This document shows, piece after piece, positions 7,395 to 15,849 of a stretch of 16,723 bases of DNA. The translations under genes were made by a program, and so were the position numbers. Below the pieces are notes generated by a model, which ran no database searches, was not told where the DNA came from, and saw nothing but the letters and a program-made list of their open reading frames with translations. This DNA comes from Negativibacillus sp. (GTDB taxonomy: Bacteria; Bacillota; Clostridia; Oscillospirales; Ruminococcaceae). The first letter of the stretch is position 1. Each line of letters opens with the position of its first letter. The stretch lies in assembly GCA_020024325.1 (NCBI GenBank), contig JAHHTY010000046.1, positions 1-16,723 on the forward strand, in the 5' to 3' direction.

Positions 7395-8476
7395 TGAAGC
7401 TTCACACTTTGCAAACAGGAGATCCGATACATCGTTACAGCAAATGTGTTGTAGTGCCGTTTACAGGAAAAAGAAGGGTATTAAGCACCTGTCCGCTGAA
7501 TGGAGGATATCAGGAAAATCTGACAGCGGTCTTTAATAATGACGGAAATCCGGGTGCAGGTATGGCGTGTACGCTGCGTGCCCCTACATATGAGGAGCAT
7601 ATGGCACTGATAGCAGAAGATATCGGACTTTCCCGTGACACAGCAGCCGGTATGTCAACAGCTGCCAGCATGGAAAATGTTTCGATTAAAACAGAGGAGT
7701 TTGATGGTGTTTCGGTGACTGCGGTAGTAACCGGCGGAATAGAGGTCAATGGCGGTCGTGTTGGTGACCCGGCTTCGTGGCAGGAAGTAAGCGGAAAAGC
7801 CGAACCTGTGAAGCTTGGAACCATCAATATTATGCTGTTTATCAATACTGATATGAGCAAAGGCGGATTAACACGTGCGCTAGTTACCTGTACAGAAGCT
7901 AAGACAGCTGCTTTACAGGAGCTTTTGGCTCCGAGCAGATATTCGATGGGACTTGCGACCGGTTCCGGAACCGATGGCACAATCGTCGTTTGCAATGCAG
8001 AATCCGATATTTATTTAACCAATGCAGGAAAGCACAGTAAGCTGGGTGAATTGATTGGAAAAGCAGTAAAGAGTGCTGTTAAGGAAGCATTGAACTTACA
8101 GTCGGGGCTTTGCCCACAGCGACAGCACAATGTATTAAAGCGTATGGATCGCTTTGGTATCACCGAAAACACTTTGTGGGAAGATTTTTGCAAAAATTCC
8201 GATTCATTGACTATGGCGGATTTTTATGACCGGATAGATCATATTGCTCAAAAAAGCGAACTTGTTGTTTCTTCTTCACTTTATGCCCACCTTCTTGACC
8301 AGCTGATCTGGGAGATGATTACCCCGCAGGAAGCGGTTGATATGGGAACAAAAATTTTGGGAATCATGCAAAAAGAACATTGCAATGAATCCTTGGAGTT
8401 TACAGATAAGCAAATCGCTCTTCAGTATATGATTGAGCAATTTAAAGCTACTATCAATCGTTTTGTTATTGTCTGA
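7391..8476 (+). CDS. cbiZ: Adenosylcobinamide amidohydrolase (CbiZ family) with C-terminal extension
   Basis: CbiZ cleaves the amide bond joining the aminopropanol side chain to the corrin ring, yielding cobyric acid so that salvaged cobinamide or foreign cobamides can be rebuilt. Family motifs are visible: STCPLNGGY at 32-40, VTGGIEVNGGRVGDP at 113-127, GTINIM at 143-148, TEAKTAALQEL at 168-178 and ATGSGTDG at 189-196. The CbiZ core ends near residue 235. The remaining ~125 residues form a mostly helical tail that the plain family lacks. The start at 7391 overlaps the stop of the TIM-barrel gene (ATGA), with GGGG at 7380-7384 as ribosome binding site. This is the main clue that the operon's substrate is a corrinoid. 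The classic enzyme needs no other protein from this window. Confidence 0.87.
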   Translation: MMKLHTLQTGDPIHRYSKCVVVPFTGKRRVLSTCPLNGGYQENLTAVFNNDGNPGAGMACTLRAPTYEEHMALIAEDIGLSRDTAAGMSTAASMENVSIKTEEFDGVSVTAVVTGGIEVNGGRVGDPASWQEVSGKAEPVKLGTINIMLFINTDMSKGGLTRALVTCTEAKTAALQELLAPSRYSMGLATGSGTDGTIVVCNAESDIYLTNAGKHSKLGELIGKAVKSAVKEALNLQSGLCPQRQHNVLKRMDRFGITENTLWEDFCKNSDSLTMADFYDRIDHIAQKSELVVSSSLYAHLLDQLIWEMITPQEAVDMGTKILGIMQKEHCNESLEFTDKQIALQYMIEQFKATINRFVIV

Positions 8477-8506
8477 TTGCCACAAGGCTCAGAAATAAAG
8501 AATTAT

Positions 8507-8526
8507 AAAAAGGAGAATGTAAGATG
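8507..8526 (+). promoter_or_regulatory. Strong ribosome binding site of the solute-binding lipoprotein
   Basis: AAAAGGAG at 8507-8514 lies nine bases before the ATG at 8524, in a 47-base gap after cbiZ. It is one of the two best Shine-Dalgarno sequences in the operon, fitting high expression of a binding protein. Confidence 0.65.
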
Positions 8527-9711
8527 TCAAAAAAACTAATTGCTGTACTGTTGGCTTGTGCGATGGCAGTAAGTACATTGGTAGGTTGCAGTTCGACTGA
8601 AAACGAACCGACAGAACCAACGGAAACTACCAAAGTTGAGGAAGAAACCAAAGAGGAAGAGCCGGCCACGGAAAAAACCTCCGAAACACAGGTGAAAAAC
8701 CTCTACAATCCTGATTTCTCCATCGAAGTATTAGACAATGGAATTAAAAAGGTTATCGACGGTGAACACAGAGAGTTGATTCTGGTTCCAAAAGAAATGG
8801 AAGAAGTTCCTGCCGAATATGCAGACAGCATTGTAATTCGTACTCCGGTAGATAATGTAGTGTTCTTATCTTCCACCCAGGCTTGTACCTTCCGTACAGT
8901 AGATGATAAAGCAATCGTTGACGCTGTTGCAGGTGTTTGCGGCGGTCCGGATACATGGGAAGGTATCCCCGCTATCAAAGAAGGCTTGGAAAAAGGCGAT
9001 ATTATGGATGTCGGAGGCTCCGGTATGGGAGAACCGGATTATGAACTAATCCAGTCTTTAAACCCGGAACTTATCTTTGTCTATACCGGTACCAGCCCAC
9101 AAAGCAGCCAGATTGCTAAGTTTGAAGAATTGGGTATCAACTATGCAGTGGATAATGAGTATATGGAAAACAACTACCTGGCTCGCATGGAATGGATGAG
9201 ATTTATCTTAACATTTTTTAACGCAGACGAGCAGGTAAGTGAAGTTATGAATAAAGCTCAGCAAACTGTGGACGAGGTAAAAGCTAAAATTGAAGGCATG
9301 GATAAACCAAAAGTTGCAATTTTCAGCGTATATGACGGCGCTGTTTATGCAGCCGGCGACAATAGCTGGGTAGGCTCGATGTTAGCAGATATGGGCGGTA
9401 CAAATGTGTTCAGTGGTATGCCGGAAGGAACTTTAACCATGGAAGCTGCATATGACCGTGTGCAGGATGCAGACATCATTATTTATACATCTACACCGAC
9501 CTACTGCAAAGGTATGCAGGGCGTAATAGAAGAATTTCCACAGTTAGTAGAGTGTAAAGCATACGAAAACAACAACGTATATCAGTATGGAGATACTTTC
9601 TGGATTGGAATTGACCAGTCTGATATTATGGCTTCCGATTTGGCAGCGGCAATTTACCCGGATGTATTCCCGGACAGAGAACTTACATATTACGTTAAAC
9701 TGGAAAAATAA
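8524..9711 (+). CDS. BtuF/FecB-type substrate-binding lipoprotein
   Basis: This is the extracellular substrate receptor for the permease and ATPase encoded at the start of the operon. A lipoprotein signal peptide ends at the lipobox LVGC, with Cys22 as the lipidated residue. A tether rich in Glu and Thr follows (~25-58). The rest matches a helical-backbone (class III) binding protein: an N-terminal lobe with STQACTFRTVDD (117-128), VGGSG (163-167) and NPELIFVYTGT (180-190), a long linking helix (~222-258), and a C-terminal lobe with KPKVAIF (261-267) and DADIIIYTSTPT (315-326). The 395 residues are somewhat longer than typical BtuF or FecB. It is unusual that it lies seven genes after the permease and directly before cobN. 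The ligand is unproven; context favours a corrinoid or other tetrapyrrole. Confidence 0.88.
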   Translation: MSKKLIAVLLACAMAVSTLVGCSSTENEPTEPTETTKVEEETKEEEPATEKTSETQVKNLYNPDFSIEVLDNGIKKVIDGEHRELILVPKEMEEVPAEYADSIVIRTPVDNVVFLSSTQACTFRTVDDKAIVDAVAGVCGGPDTWEGIPAIKEGLEKGDIMDVGGSGMGEPDYELIQSLNPELIFVYTGTSPQSSQIAKFEELGINYAVDNEYMENNYLARMEWMRFILTFFNADEQVSEVMNKAQQTVDEVKAKIEGMDKPKVAIFSVYDGAVYAAGDNSWVGSMLADMGGTNVFSGMPEGTLTMEAAYDRVQDADIIIYTSTPTYCKGMQGVIEEFPQLVECKAYENNNVYQYGDTFWIGIDQSDIMASDLAAAIYPDVFPDRELTYYVKLEK

Positions 9712-9714
9712 AGA

Positions 9715-9758
9715 TATAGCAATAAGGCAAGTTTTTATAAGCTTGCCTTATTGCTATA
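9715..9758 (+). repeat. Perfect inverted repeat (hairpin) between the lipoprotein gene and cobN
   Basis: Arms 9715-9731 and 9742-9758 are perfectly complementary over 17 pairs, with a 10-base loop. No T-run follows on the plus strand, so this is not a standard terminator. It starts four bases after the lipoprotein stop and ends two bases before the cobN ribosome binding site. A 3' stabilising or processing element that raises the amount of binding-protein mRNA relative to cobN is a reasonable reading. Confidence 0.8.
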
Positions 9759-9760
9759 AT

Positions 9761-9776
9761 AAAGGAGATAACCATG
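9761..9776 (+). promoter_or_regulatory. Ribosome binding site of cobN
   Basis: AAAGGAG at 9761-9767 is six bases before the ATG at 9774 and immediately after the hairpin. It fixes the start of the large chelatase subunit. Confidence 0.65.
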
Positions 9777-12700
9777 TTTAAAATTGCAGCAATTTTTGAA
9801 GGGAAAAGGGCTATTTGTGAATTCCGTCAAGCTTTTGAGGCTGTGCAGGAAGAAATCAAGGATATTTCTTTAGATATATACGATACCTATGATATTGATA
9901 ATGATGATGCCGTTTTTGAAGAGTGTATGTCCAATGTAGTGAAATCGGATTTTCTGTTGTTCAATTTTCATGGAAGCATGGCATATTTTAAAAGATACTT
10001 AAAGTTTCAGGATTATTTTAAGGGGAAAAAACCGTATTTTTTTCGCTCCTCTATTGAATCCGAGATGGACGAAATGACCGATAAATGCTTGCTGCCTCAA
10101 TCCACCGTTATGAAGCTGCTGACCTATCTGGAAGCCGGAGGAGAAAAAAACAGAGAAAATTTTCTGCGTTGTCTGTTAGATAAAGTAGCGGGAATACAAT
10201 GCAGTTATGAAGAAGTGTCTATTCCTAAATGGGATGGATATTATGGCAAGGATGAATGTTTGTCAGATGAAGATTATCTGTATAAGATTAGCAAAAGTGA
10301 ACAGCCCGTTATCGGTGTATTGACCCACTTCCAAACGATACAATCGGAAAACACAGAGCATCTTGACCGGCTGATTAAAATTATAAAGAAAAATGGCTGC
10401 ACGCCTATTGTTGTCTATTCCAACATCATGCCATCGGTCGATGGAGCTTATGGGGGATTGAGAAAAGCTTTAAAAAAATATATGATGCTGGATGGACGTT
10501 CGGTACCGCGCAGCATTATTATTACCACAGGGCACGCTTTAAGCGTTTTATCGGCTCCGGGCTGTGGCACAGAACAGGTATCCGACAGTGTTTTTGAAAT
10601 TTTAGGGATACCTGCAATTCATGCACTGCACACCAATTACTCCTATCGTCAATGGGTAGATTCCATCAGAGGAATGGATCCCGTTTATCTTGGAAATGTT
10701 TATACGGCAGAATTTGACGGGCAACTGGTCAGCGTTCCATTGACCTGTACAGAACAGGTGGAAACGCCCTATGGTGTAAAAGAAAAGCCGGTGCTGATTG
10801 AGGAACGCGCGGAAAAGATTGTAAAACTTGCTAAAAATTGGGCAAAGCTCTCGATGATTTCACCGCAAAACAAGAAGGTTGCAATTATCCTTCACAATAT
10901 GCCTCCTAGGGCAGATATGATTGGGTGTGCATATGGACTTGATACACCGCAATCAGTGTATCATATTTTTTGCGCCTTAAAAGAGCAGGGATATAAAACA
11001 GACTATGATTTTAAAGATGGCAGAGAAATTATTGATAAAATAACATCGGGGCTTACCAATGACGGAAGATTTTTGTCTTCCGAAGAGCTTTTGAAAAGAT
11101 CGGAAGCTATCATTGATTCGGAAGATTGGAAAAAATGGTTTGCGGATTTTCCGGATAAAGTTCGTCAGGAACTTTTAAGAGATTGGGGAAAAGCACCGGG
11201 CGAATTTATGGCAGTTGGTGACCAAATTTTAGTTCCCTGTATTATTAACGGTAATATTTTAATTGGCTTGCAGCCGCCACGAGCCCTTGAAGAAAAGGCG
11301 GAAGAATGTTATCATTCCACCGATATTGTTTGCCCATATCAATATATTGCTTTTTACCGATACTTAGAGCATATATTCGGGGCTAATGCAGTAATTCATA
11401 TGGGAACGCATGGAACAATCGAATGGCTGCCGGGAAAAGAAATCGGGCTTTCCGATAGTTGTTACCCAGATGTTGCAATCGGAAATCTTCCTCATTTATA
11501 TCCTTATATTATTGATGTACCGGGTGAAGGAGCACAGGCAAAAAGAAGAACAGCAGCTTGCTTAATAGACCACTTGATTCCATCTATGACAGAAGGCGGA
11601 ACTTATGGGGAGATTGCCGTTATTGATGACCTTCTTGCAAAATATTATCACGCAAAACAAAACGGAAACTCAAAAACTTCGGTGATTGCAAATCAAATTC
11701 GGGAGTTAGCAGAAAAGCTGAATTTGGATCGAGATTTAAATTTGACAAAGGAAGATTTTTCCGCTCATTTTGAAGAAACAGCAGAAAAATTGCACCTTTG
11801 GGTGAGCGAAATCAAAGCCTCTGAAATAAAAGACGGATTACACATTTTCGGGCAACCGCCTAAGGAAGAACGCCTGCGCAATATGCTCAGACTTCTTGTT
11901 CGGGTAAAAAATGGTACAGTGCCTTCATTGCGTCAGGGAATTTGCAAAACCTTAAACCTCAATCCGGACGAACTTCTTGAGCATCCTCAGCTTTGTGACA
12001 GGAACGGAGTTACCAATGCTATGAAATTGGAACAGGTGGATGAAATAGGAAGAAAGTTGTTTTTGTCCTGGGAAAAAACAGCTTACTCTGCCGACAAAAT
12101 ACAAAGTATCATCCGACAAATCTGTCATCAGGAACAAATGGACTCTAGCAAAAGCAAGGAATTGTATCAATGTATGACATTTGTTCATCAACAAGTGTAT
12201 CCAAGACTGATGGATACTGTGGATGAAATCAAATCGATAATCGACGGCTTAAATGGAATTTTTGTTAAAAAAGGACCATCGGGAGCACCCAGCAGAGGAA
12301 ATGCACTGATTCTTCCTACCGGACGTAATTTTTATACAACAGACCCTACCGAAATTCCAAGCCGTTCTTCCTGGGAAACCGGAAAAAATTTGGCAAATCA
12401 GCTTTTGGAAACACATAAAAACGAAATAGGAACCATTCCCGAAGATATTGCAATTGTGGTTTACTCGGGTGAAACAATCAAGACCGGCGGTGATGATGTA
12501 GCGGAAATTTTGTTTTTATACGGAATACGTCCGGTGTGGTTGGGGGAAACAGATAAAGTAATTGGTCTTGAGGTCATTCCTTTGGAGGAGTTGCAGCGTC
12601 CAAGAATTGATGTGACACTGCGAATCAGTGGGCTGTTTCGAGATACTTTTCCAAACCTGATTGAATTGGTGGATGAAGCGGTCAATATGGTGGCTAGTTT

Positions 12701-13526
12701 AAATGAAAGTCATGAGGATAACTTCATTAAAAAGCACGTTGACAATGACGTTATGGAATTTATGAAAGCAGGAGTTGCTCCGGAACAGGCATATGAACAA
12801 GCCACTCTGCGTATTTTTGGATGCCCTCCCGGAACATATGGTGCAGGGGTGGATATTCTAATTAACAGTAAAAAATGGGAAACAAGCGATGATTTGGGAA
12901 AAGCTTACATTACATGGAGCGGACACGGATATTCCAGAAAGATACACGGTGATAAGGTGCAGAATCTGTTTGCACACCGACTGTCCGGCTGTGATGCAAC
13001 TGTAAAAAATATTTCGTCGTGTGAGGCAGATATGTTGGACAGTGATGATTTTTATAATTATCACGGCGGTCTTATCAGTGCAGTGAAATCTCAAAAGGGA
13101 AGTGCTCCTGCTTCTTATTCAACAAATTCAGCGGATGCAGGTCATGTTGTGACGAAAAATATTCAGAAAGAAACAGCCAGAATTATGCGTGCAAGAATCA
13201 ATAATCCAAAGTGGATTGAAGGGCTTAAAAAGCATGGATTTAAAGGCGCACAAGAATTTTCTGCGATGGTAGATATTCTTTTTGGATGGGATGCTACAAG
13301 CGATATTATAGAGGATTATATGTACGATTCTGTTTTTGAAACCTACCTCAACAATCAGGAACTGAGAGATTGGATTAAAAAAGAAAATCCTTGGGCATTG
13401 CACGCAATGAGTGAGCGTATGCTGGAAGCTGCACAGAGAGAAATGTGGAATGCAGACGAAGATAAGATAGAAACGTTGCAGAAAATATATCTGGAAATGG
13501 AAGGCTCTTTAGAAGGGGATGAGTAA
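9774..13526 (+). CDS. cobN: CobN/ChlH-family large chelatase subunit
   Basis: This is the porphyrin- or corrin-binding catalytic subunit of a class I chelatase, where metal insertion (or possibly removal) occurs, driven by the ChlI- and ChlD-like partners encoded upstream. The 1250 residues are full family length. Hallmarks are HMGTHGTIEWLPGK at 542-555, a conserved stretch from YPD (564-566) through IDVPGEGAQAKRR (580-592), and FGCPPGTYG at 1015-1023 in the C-terminal half. The N-terminus resembles the CobN-type receptor region. Members act on hydrogenobyrinic diamide (CobN), protoporphyrin (ChlH) or, for HmuS-like proteins of Bacteroidetes, are linked to heme use by removing iron. The co-encoded CbiZ points to a corrin. 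Classic aerobic cobalt insertion would pair CobN with CobS and CobT, which are absent here. Confidence 0.92.
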   Translation: MFKIAAIFEGKRAICEFRQAFEAVQEEIKDISLDIYDTYDIDNDDAVFEECMSNVVKSDFLLFNFHGSMAYFKRYLKFQDYFKGKKPYFFRSSIESEMDEMTDKCLLPQSTVMKLLTYLEAGGEKNRENFLRCLLDKVAGIQCSYEEVSIPKWDGYYGKDECLSDEDYLYKISKSEQPVIGVLTHFQTIQSENTEHLDRLIKIIKKNGCTPIVVYSNIMPSVDGAYGGLRKALKKYMMLDGRSVPRSIIITTGHALSVLSAPGCGTEQVSDSVFEILGIPAIHALHTNYSYRQWVDSIRGMDPVYLGNVYTAEFDGQLVSVPLTCTEQVETPYGVKEKPVLIEERAEKIVKLAKNWAKLSMISPQNKKVAIILHNMPPRADMIGCAYGLDTPQSVYHIFCALKEQGYKTDYDFKDGREIIDKITSGLTNDGRFLSSEELLKRSEAIIDSEDWKKWFADFPDKVRQELLRDWGKAPGEFMAVGDQILVPCIINGNILIGLQPPRALEEKAEECYHSTDIVCPYQYIAFYRYLEHIFGANAVIHMGTHGTIEWLPGKEIGLSDSCYPDVAIGNLPHLYPYIIDVPGEGAQAKRRTAACLIDHLIPSMTEGGTYGEIAVIDDLLAKYYHAKQNGNSKTSVIANQIRELAEKLNLDRDLNLTKEDFSAHFEETAEKLHLWVSEIKASEIKDGLHIFGQPPKEERLRNMLRLLVRVKNGTVPSLRQGICKTLNLNPDELLEHPQLCDRNGVTNAMKLEQVDEIGRKLFLSWEKTAYSADKIQSIIRQICHQEQMDSSKSKELYQCMTFVHQQVYPRLMDTVDEIKSIIDGLNGIFVKKGPSGAPSRGNALILPTGRNFYTTDPTEIPSRSSWETGKNLANQLLETHKNEIGTIPEDIAIVVYSGETIKTGGDDVAEILFLYGIRPVWLGETDKVIGLEVIPLEELQRPRIDVTLRISGLFRDTFPNLIELVDEAVNMVASLNESHEDNFIKKHVDNDVMEFMKAGVAPEQAYEQATLRIFGCPPGTYGAGVDILINSKKWETSDDLGKAYITWSGHGYSRKIHGDKVQNLFAHRLSGCDATVKNISSCEADMLDSDDFYNYHGGLISAVKSQKGSAPASYSTNSADAGHVVTKNIQKETARIMRARINNPKWIEGLKKHGFKGAQEFSAMVDILFGWDATSDIIEDYMYDSVFETYLNNQELRDWIKKENPWALHAMSERMLEAAQREMWNADEDKIETLQKIYLEMEGSLEGDE

Positions 13527-13703
13527 CGCTGATTCTTTTTAGTTTTGACTGGATATTGGCAGCAGAGTAAGCAGCTTACACATTATAAATGAAGTTTTCC
13601 TGCAATAAAAAATTAAAGCACCTTTGTAGTTTTAAATTTTATTACTGTAAAAAGTAATGCTTTGTGCAGTAAAAATCATAGAGAAAATCTGACATCCGAT
13701 AAA
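13527..13703. other. Short intergenic stretch downstream of cobN
   Basis: This AT-rich spacer carries no reading frame with a ribosome binding site. It contains only weak overlapping inverted repeats near 13641-13672 (ATTACT/AGTAAT, or the alternative TTACTG/CAGTAA). I see no further feature before the shared terminator. Confidence 0.4.
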
Positions 13704-13741
13704 AAAAGATTCCGACTGTAATTATACAGTCGGAATCTTTT
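13704..13741. terminator. Bidirectional intrinsic terminator between the convergent cobN and peptide-binding-protein genes
   Basis: Arms 13704-13720 and 13725-13741 form a perfect 17-pair stem with a 4-base loop. A-rich sequence on the left (from 13701) and TTTT on the right (13738-13741) supply T-tracts on both strands. It lies 178 bases after cobN and 18 bases after the 3' end of the minus-strand gene. It can therefore end both transcripts and marks the right boundary of the operon. Confidence 0.9.
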
Positions 13742-13758
13742 ACTTTAAAGAAGAAAGA

Positions 13759-15753
13759 CTATTTTGCTTTTCTGGAATCTCTGACAGCTACCATTTCATC
13801 ATAGGTGTAGCCATCTTTGCAAGTTTCAAAGTTTTTGATTTTTTCTTTTGCCCATTCACCCTGAGTGTTGAAACGGCTCAGTGCAAATGCAGCAGAAGTA
13901 GAGGAAGGCATTACAAGAGCATGATCCAGCAGATATGCCTCTGCGGTTGCAAGAGCGTCATAACGTGCATCCATATCTTTTGTGATAGCAACAGCCTCAT
14001 TTACCAGTCTGGTGTATTCGGTAAACTGTGCGATTAACTCTTTGTTGTAGTCTTTTTCAGGGAGGTCTTTGATGTTTTCAAAAGAAGTAGCATACCAAGC
14101 AGAATCGCTGTCATTTACCATCTGGGTGAGGTAATTTTCAGGGTCACTGTAGTCTGCGCCCCAACCATTGGTCAGAACAGATTGCAGTTTAGGAGTACGA
14201 ACTTCCTGATTTACGCTTGCCACAAACTGGTTTACTTTTACAGTAATGAAGTCCTCGCCGAGGGAGTTTTTAAATATGGTTTGAACAACAGATGCCATGT
14301 CAAGCGCCTGCTGGTTTCCGCCTTTGATGTACCAATCCAGCTGAACAGGGAAGGTAACGCCCTGAGCTTTCAGTTCTTCCATTGCTTTTTCTTTGTATTC
14401 CTTGCCTTTTTCAGGGTCATAACGGAGGGGTTTACCTTCCTGTTTTGGCTGTGTTGGCAGGTTGATTTTTTCTTTTACAAGATCGGTGTAATCTCTGCCG
14501 TCGGAAGTATAGCTCAGACGTTCACAGGTAAAGGTGTCGTTCTGGCAGGAAAGTGGGTCAAGGGTGTTTTCACGGCGCAGATAGTCAGTGAGGTCTAAAC
14601 CAAAGTAAATTGCTTTACGGAAGTTTTCGTTAGCAATTGCACGGTTCCAGTTTTCGTCCGCAGAGCCGTCAGCCATGTGTTTGTCATAGTTCCAGTGGAA
14701 CTGGTGAGAGTAAGCGGCAGGTACATCCGGAACAAGATATTTGTTGTATTCGTGATCTGGATTTTCGCTGATGGTTTTAACCATAGATTCTCCCAGTCTG
14801 ACATAGTCAACTTCACCGGACTGATACAGCTGGTAAGCAACATCGTTAGATTCTACCATTTTCATTGTAACGGTATCAAACAGGTAGCAGTCTTTGTCCC
14901 AATATTCAGGATTTTTTGTCAAAACTTTTTCATTTCCCTGAACATAAGAAGTCATGGTGTAGCAGCTGTTGTACCACATATTGGTGTTGTCCATAGAGCG
15001 GACACCGTCAACACCACCCAATTCATCAATCATGCCCTGATCCATTGGCATACCTGTGGTGTAGGACATTAAGGAATCAAAGTAAGGTTTTTCGGAAGTG
15101 CAGGTGTAGATCAAAGTGTGAGCATCAGGAGCTTCGATACCAACCATTTCACGGAATTTGGAGCCTTCGCCGGCGGTGAGAGCATAAGCTTCCTCTTTAG
15201 AAAGGCCTTTGGTGTAATCGTAATATTCCTGAGCGCCTTTAATCATCTGACAAGGCATGGAGGAACCGATGGAATCGTTTTTGTGGAAGTTTAAGATCCA
15301 TTCAAGACCGGTCATAAAATCCTCGGCATCACAATCGCCTTTGATATTGCCGTTCATGTCTACCCATTTGGAGTCGTCACGCAGTTTGAAAGTCCAGGTT
15401 AAACCGCCATCTTCAGAGCCCCATTCGGTGGCAACACAGGGATGACGTTTGTCCAGGCTGTCTTTTTCCAAAAGTCCTTCAACAAGGTTAAAAAGAACTT
15501 CAAAGTCTTCGTTTGTTTCACTGTGCATGATGTTGAAAGTTGTGAGCTCGTTCTGAGCAAGCTTTGGCAGAACCAAGTCACTAATTTCATGCTTTCCGAG
15601 AACATCAGCGGAATCTCCGGTTTTCTTGTCCTCGGTCTGAACAGAAGAATCACCGATTGTTTGTTCATTCTGGTTAGGTTTGTTGGTGCAAGCAGTTAAG
15701 GTCATCGTAGCAGCGGCACACAGAGCCAGCACCTTGGTTACTGTTTTGTTCAT
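13759..15753 (-). CDS. Oligopeptide-type (family 5) ABC transporter substrate-binding lipoprotein
   Basis: This is an extracellular solute receptor of the OppA/DppA kind. A signal peptide ends in the lipobox LTAC, with Cys22 lipidated, followed by a Gln/Asp/Lys-rich tether to about residue 52. The family-5 core is recognised by LFNLVEGLLEKDS (87-99), the region from VATEWGS to LTWTFKLRDDSKW (107-130), and the C-terminal NGWGADYSDPENYL pattern. At 664 residues it is on the long side for the family. The start is supported by TAAGGAGG (complement of 15761-15768), seven bases before ATG. No opp permease or ATPase genes are visible, and the gene is convergent with the tetrapyrrole operon. It may be an orphan receptor; no functional tie to the operon is shown, although family-5 receptors can also bind heme or nickel chelates. 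Confidence 0.93.
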   Translation of the reverse strand: MNKTVTKVLALCAAATMTLTACTNKPNQNEQTIGDSSVQTEDKKTGDSADVLGKHEISDLVLPKLAQNELTTFNIMHSETNEDFEVLFNLVEGLLEKDSLDKRHPCVATEWGSEDGGLTWTFKLRDDSKWVDMNGNIKGDCDAEDFMTGLEWILNFHKNDSIGSSMPCQMIKGAQEYYDYTKGLSKEEAYALTAGEGSKFREMVGIEAPDAHTLIYTCTSEKPYFDSLMSYTTGMPMDQGMIDELGGVDGVRSMDNTNMWYNSCYTMTSYVQGNEKVLTKNPEYWDKDCYLFDTVTMKMVESNDVAYQLYQSGEVDYVRLGESMVKTISENPDHEYNKYLVPDVPAAYSHQFHWNYDKHMADGSADENWNRAIANENFRKAIYFGLDLTDYLRRENTLDPLSCQNDTFTCERLSYTSDGRDYTDLVKEKINLPTQPKQEGKPLRYDPEKGKEYKEKAMEELKAQGVTFPVQLDWYIKGGNQQALDMASVVQTIFKNSLGEDFITVKVNQFVASVNQEVRTPKLQSVLTNGWGADYSDPENYLTQMVNDSDSAWYATSFENIKDLPEKDYNKELIAQFTEYTRLVNEAVAITKDMDARYDALATAEAYLLDHALVMPSSTSAAFALSRFNTQGEWAKEKIKNFETCKDGYTYDEMVAVRDSRKAK

Positions 15754-15767
15754 GTTATATCCTCCTT

Positions 15768-15830
15768 AGATCTTTTACAGAAAGATCTTGCTCATCAGTT
15801 TTGATATGGAACGTTGTCCTGCATGATGAG
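15768..15830 (-). promoter_or_regulatory. Leader of the peptide-binding-protein gene with two stem-loops
   Basis: Within the ~100-base untranslated leader, 15791-15797 pairs with 15824-15830 (7 pairs, long loop). In addition, 15768-15775 pairs with 15781-15788 (8 pairs, 5-base loop). The second stem-loop abuts the ribosome binding site at 15761-15768 and shares its terminal base. No T-run follows either stem, so they are not terminators. They could affect translation or mRNA stability. Confidence 0.35.
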
Positions 15831-15849
15831 GTACAAAACAATGGAGCGC

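Noticed and set aside
7510..7995. 161-residue minus-strand frame antisense to cbiZ
   Set aside because: Its composition reflects the opposite strand of the CbiZ motifs; no independent support.
9715..9758. Terminator after the binding-protein gene
   Set aside because: The stem is long but is followed by AATAAAGGAG rather than a T-run on the plus strand, and no minus-strand gene ends here.
15791..15830. Hammerhead-like CTGATGAG motif on the minus strand in the leader of the peptide-binding-protein gene
   Set aside because: Only the short CUGAUGA-like string is present; the other core strands and three-stem architecture are not visible.
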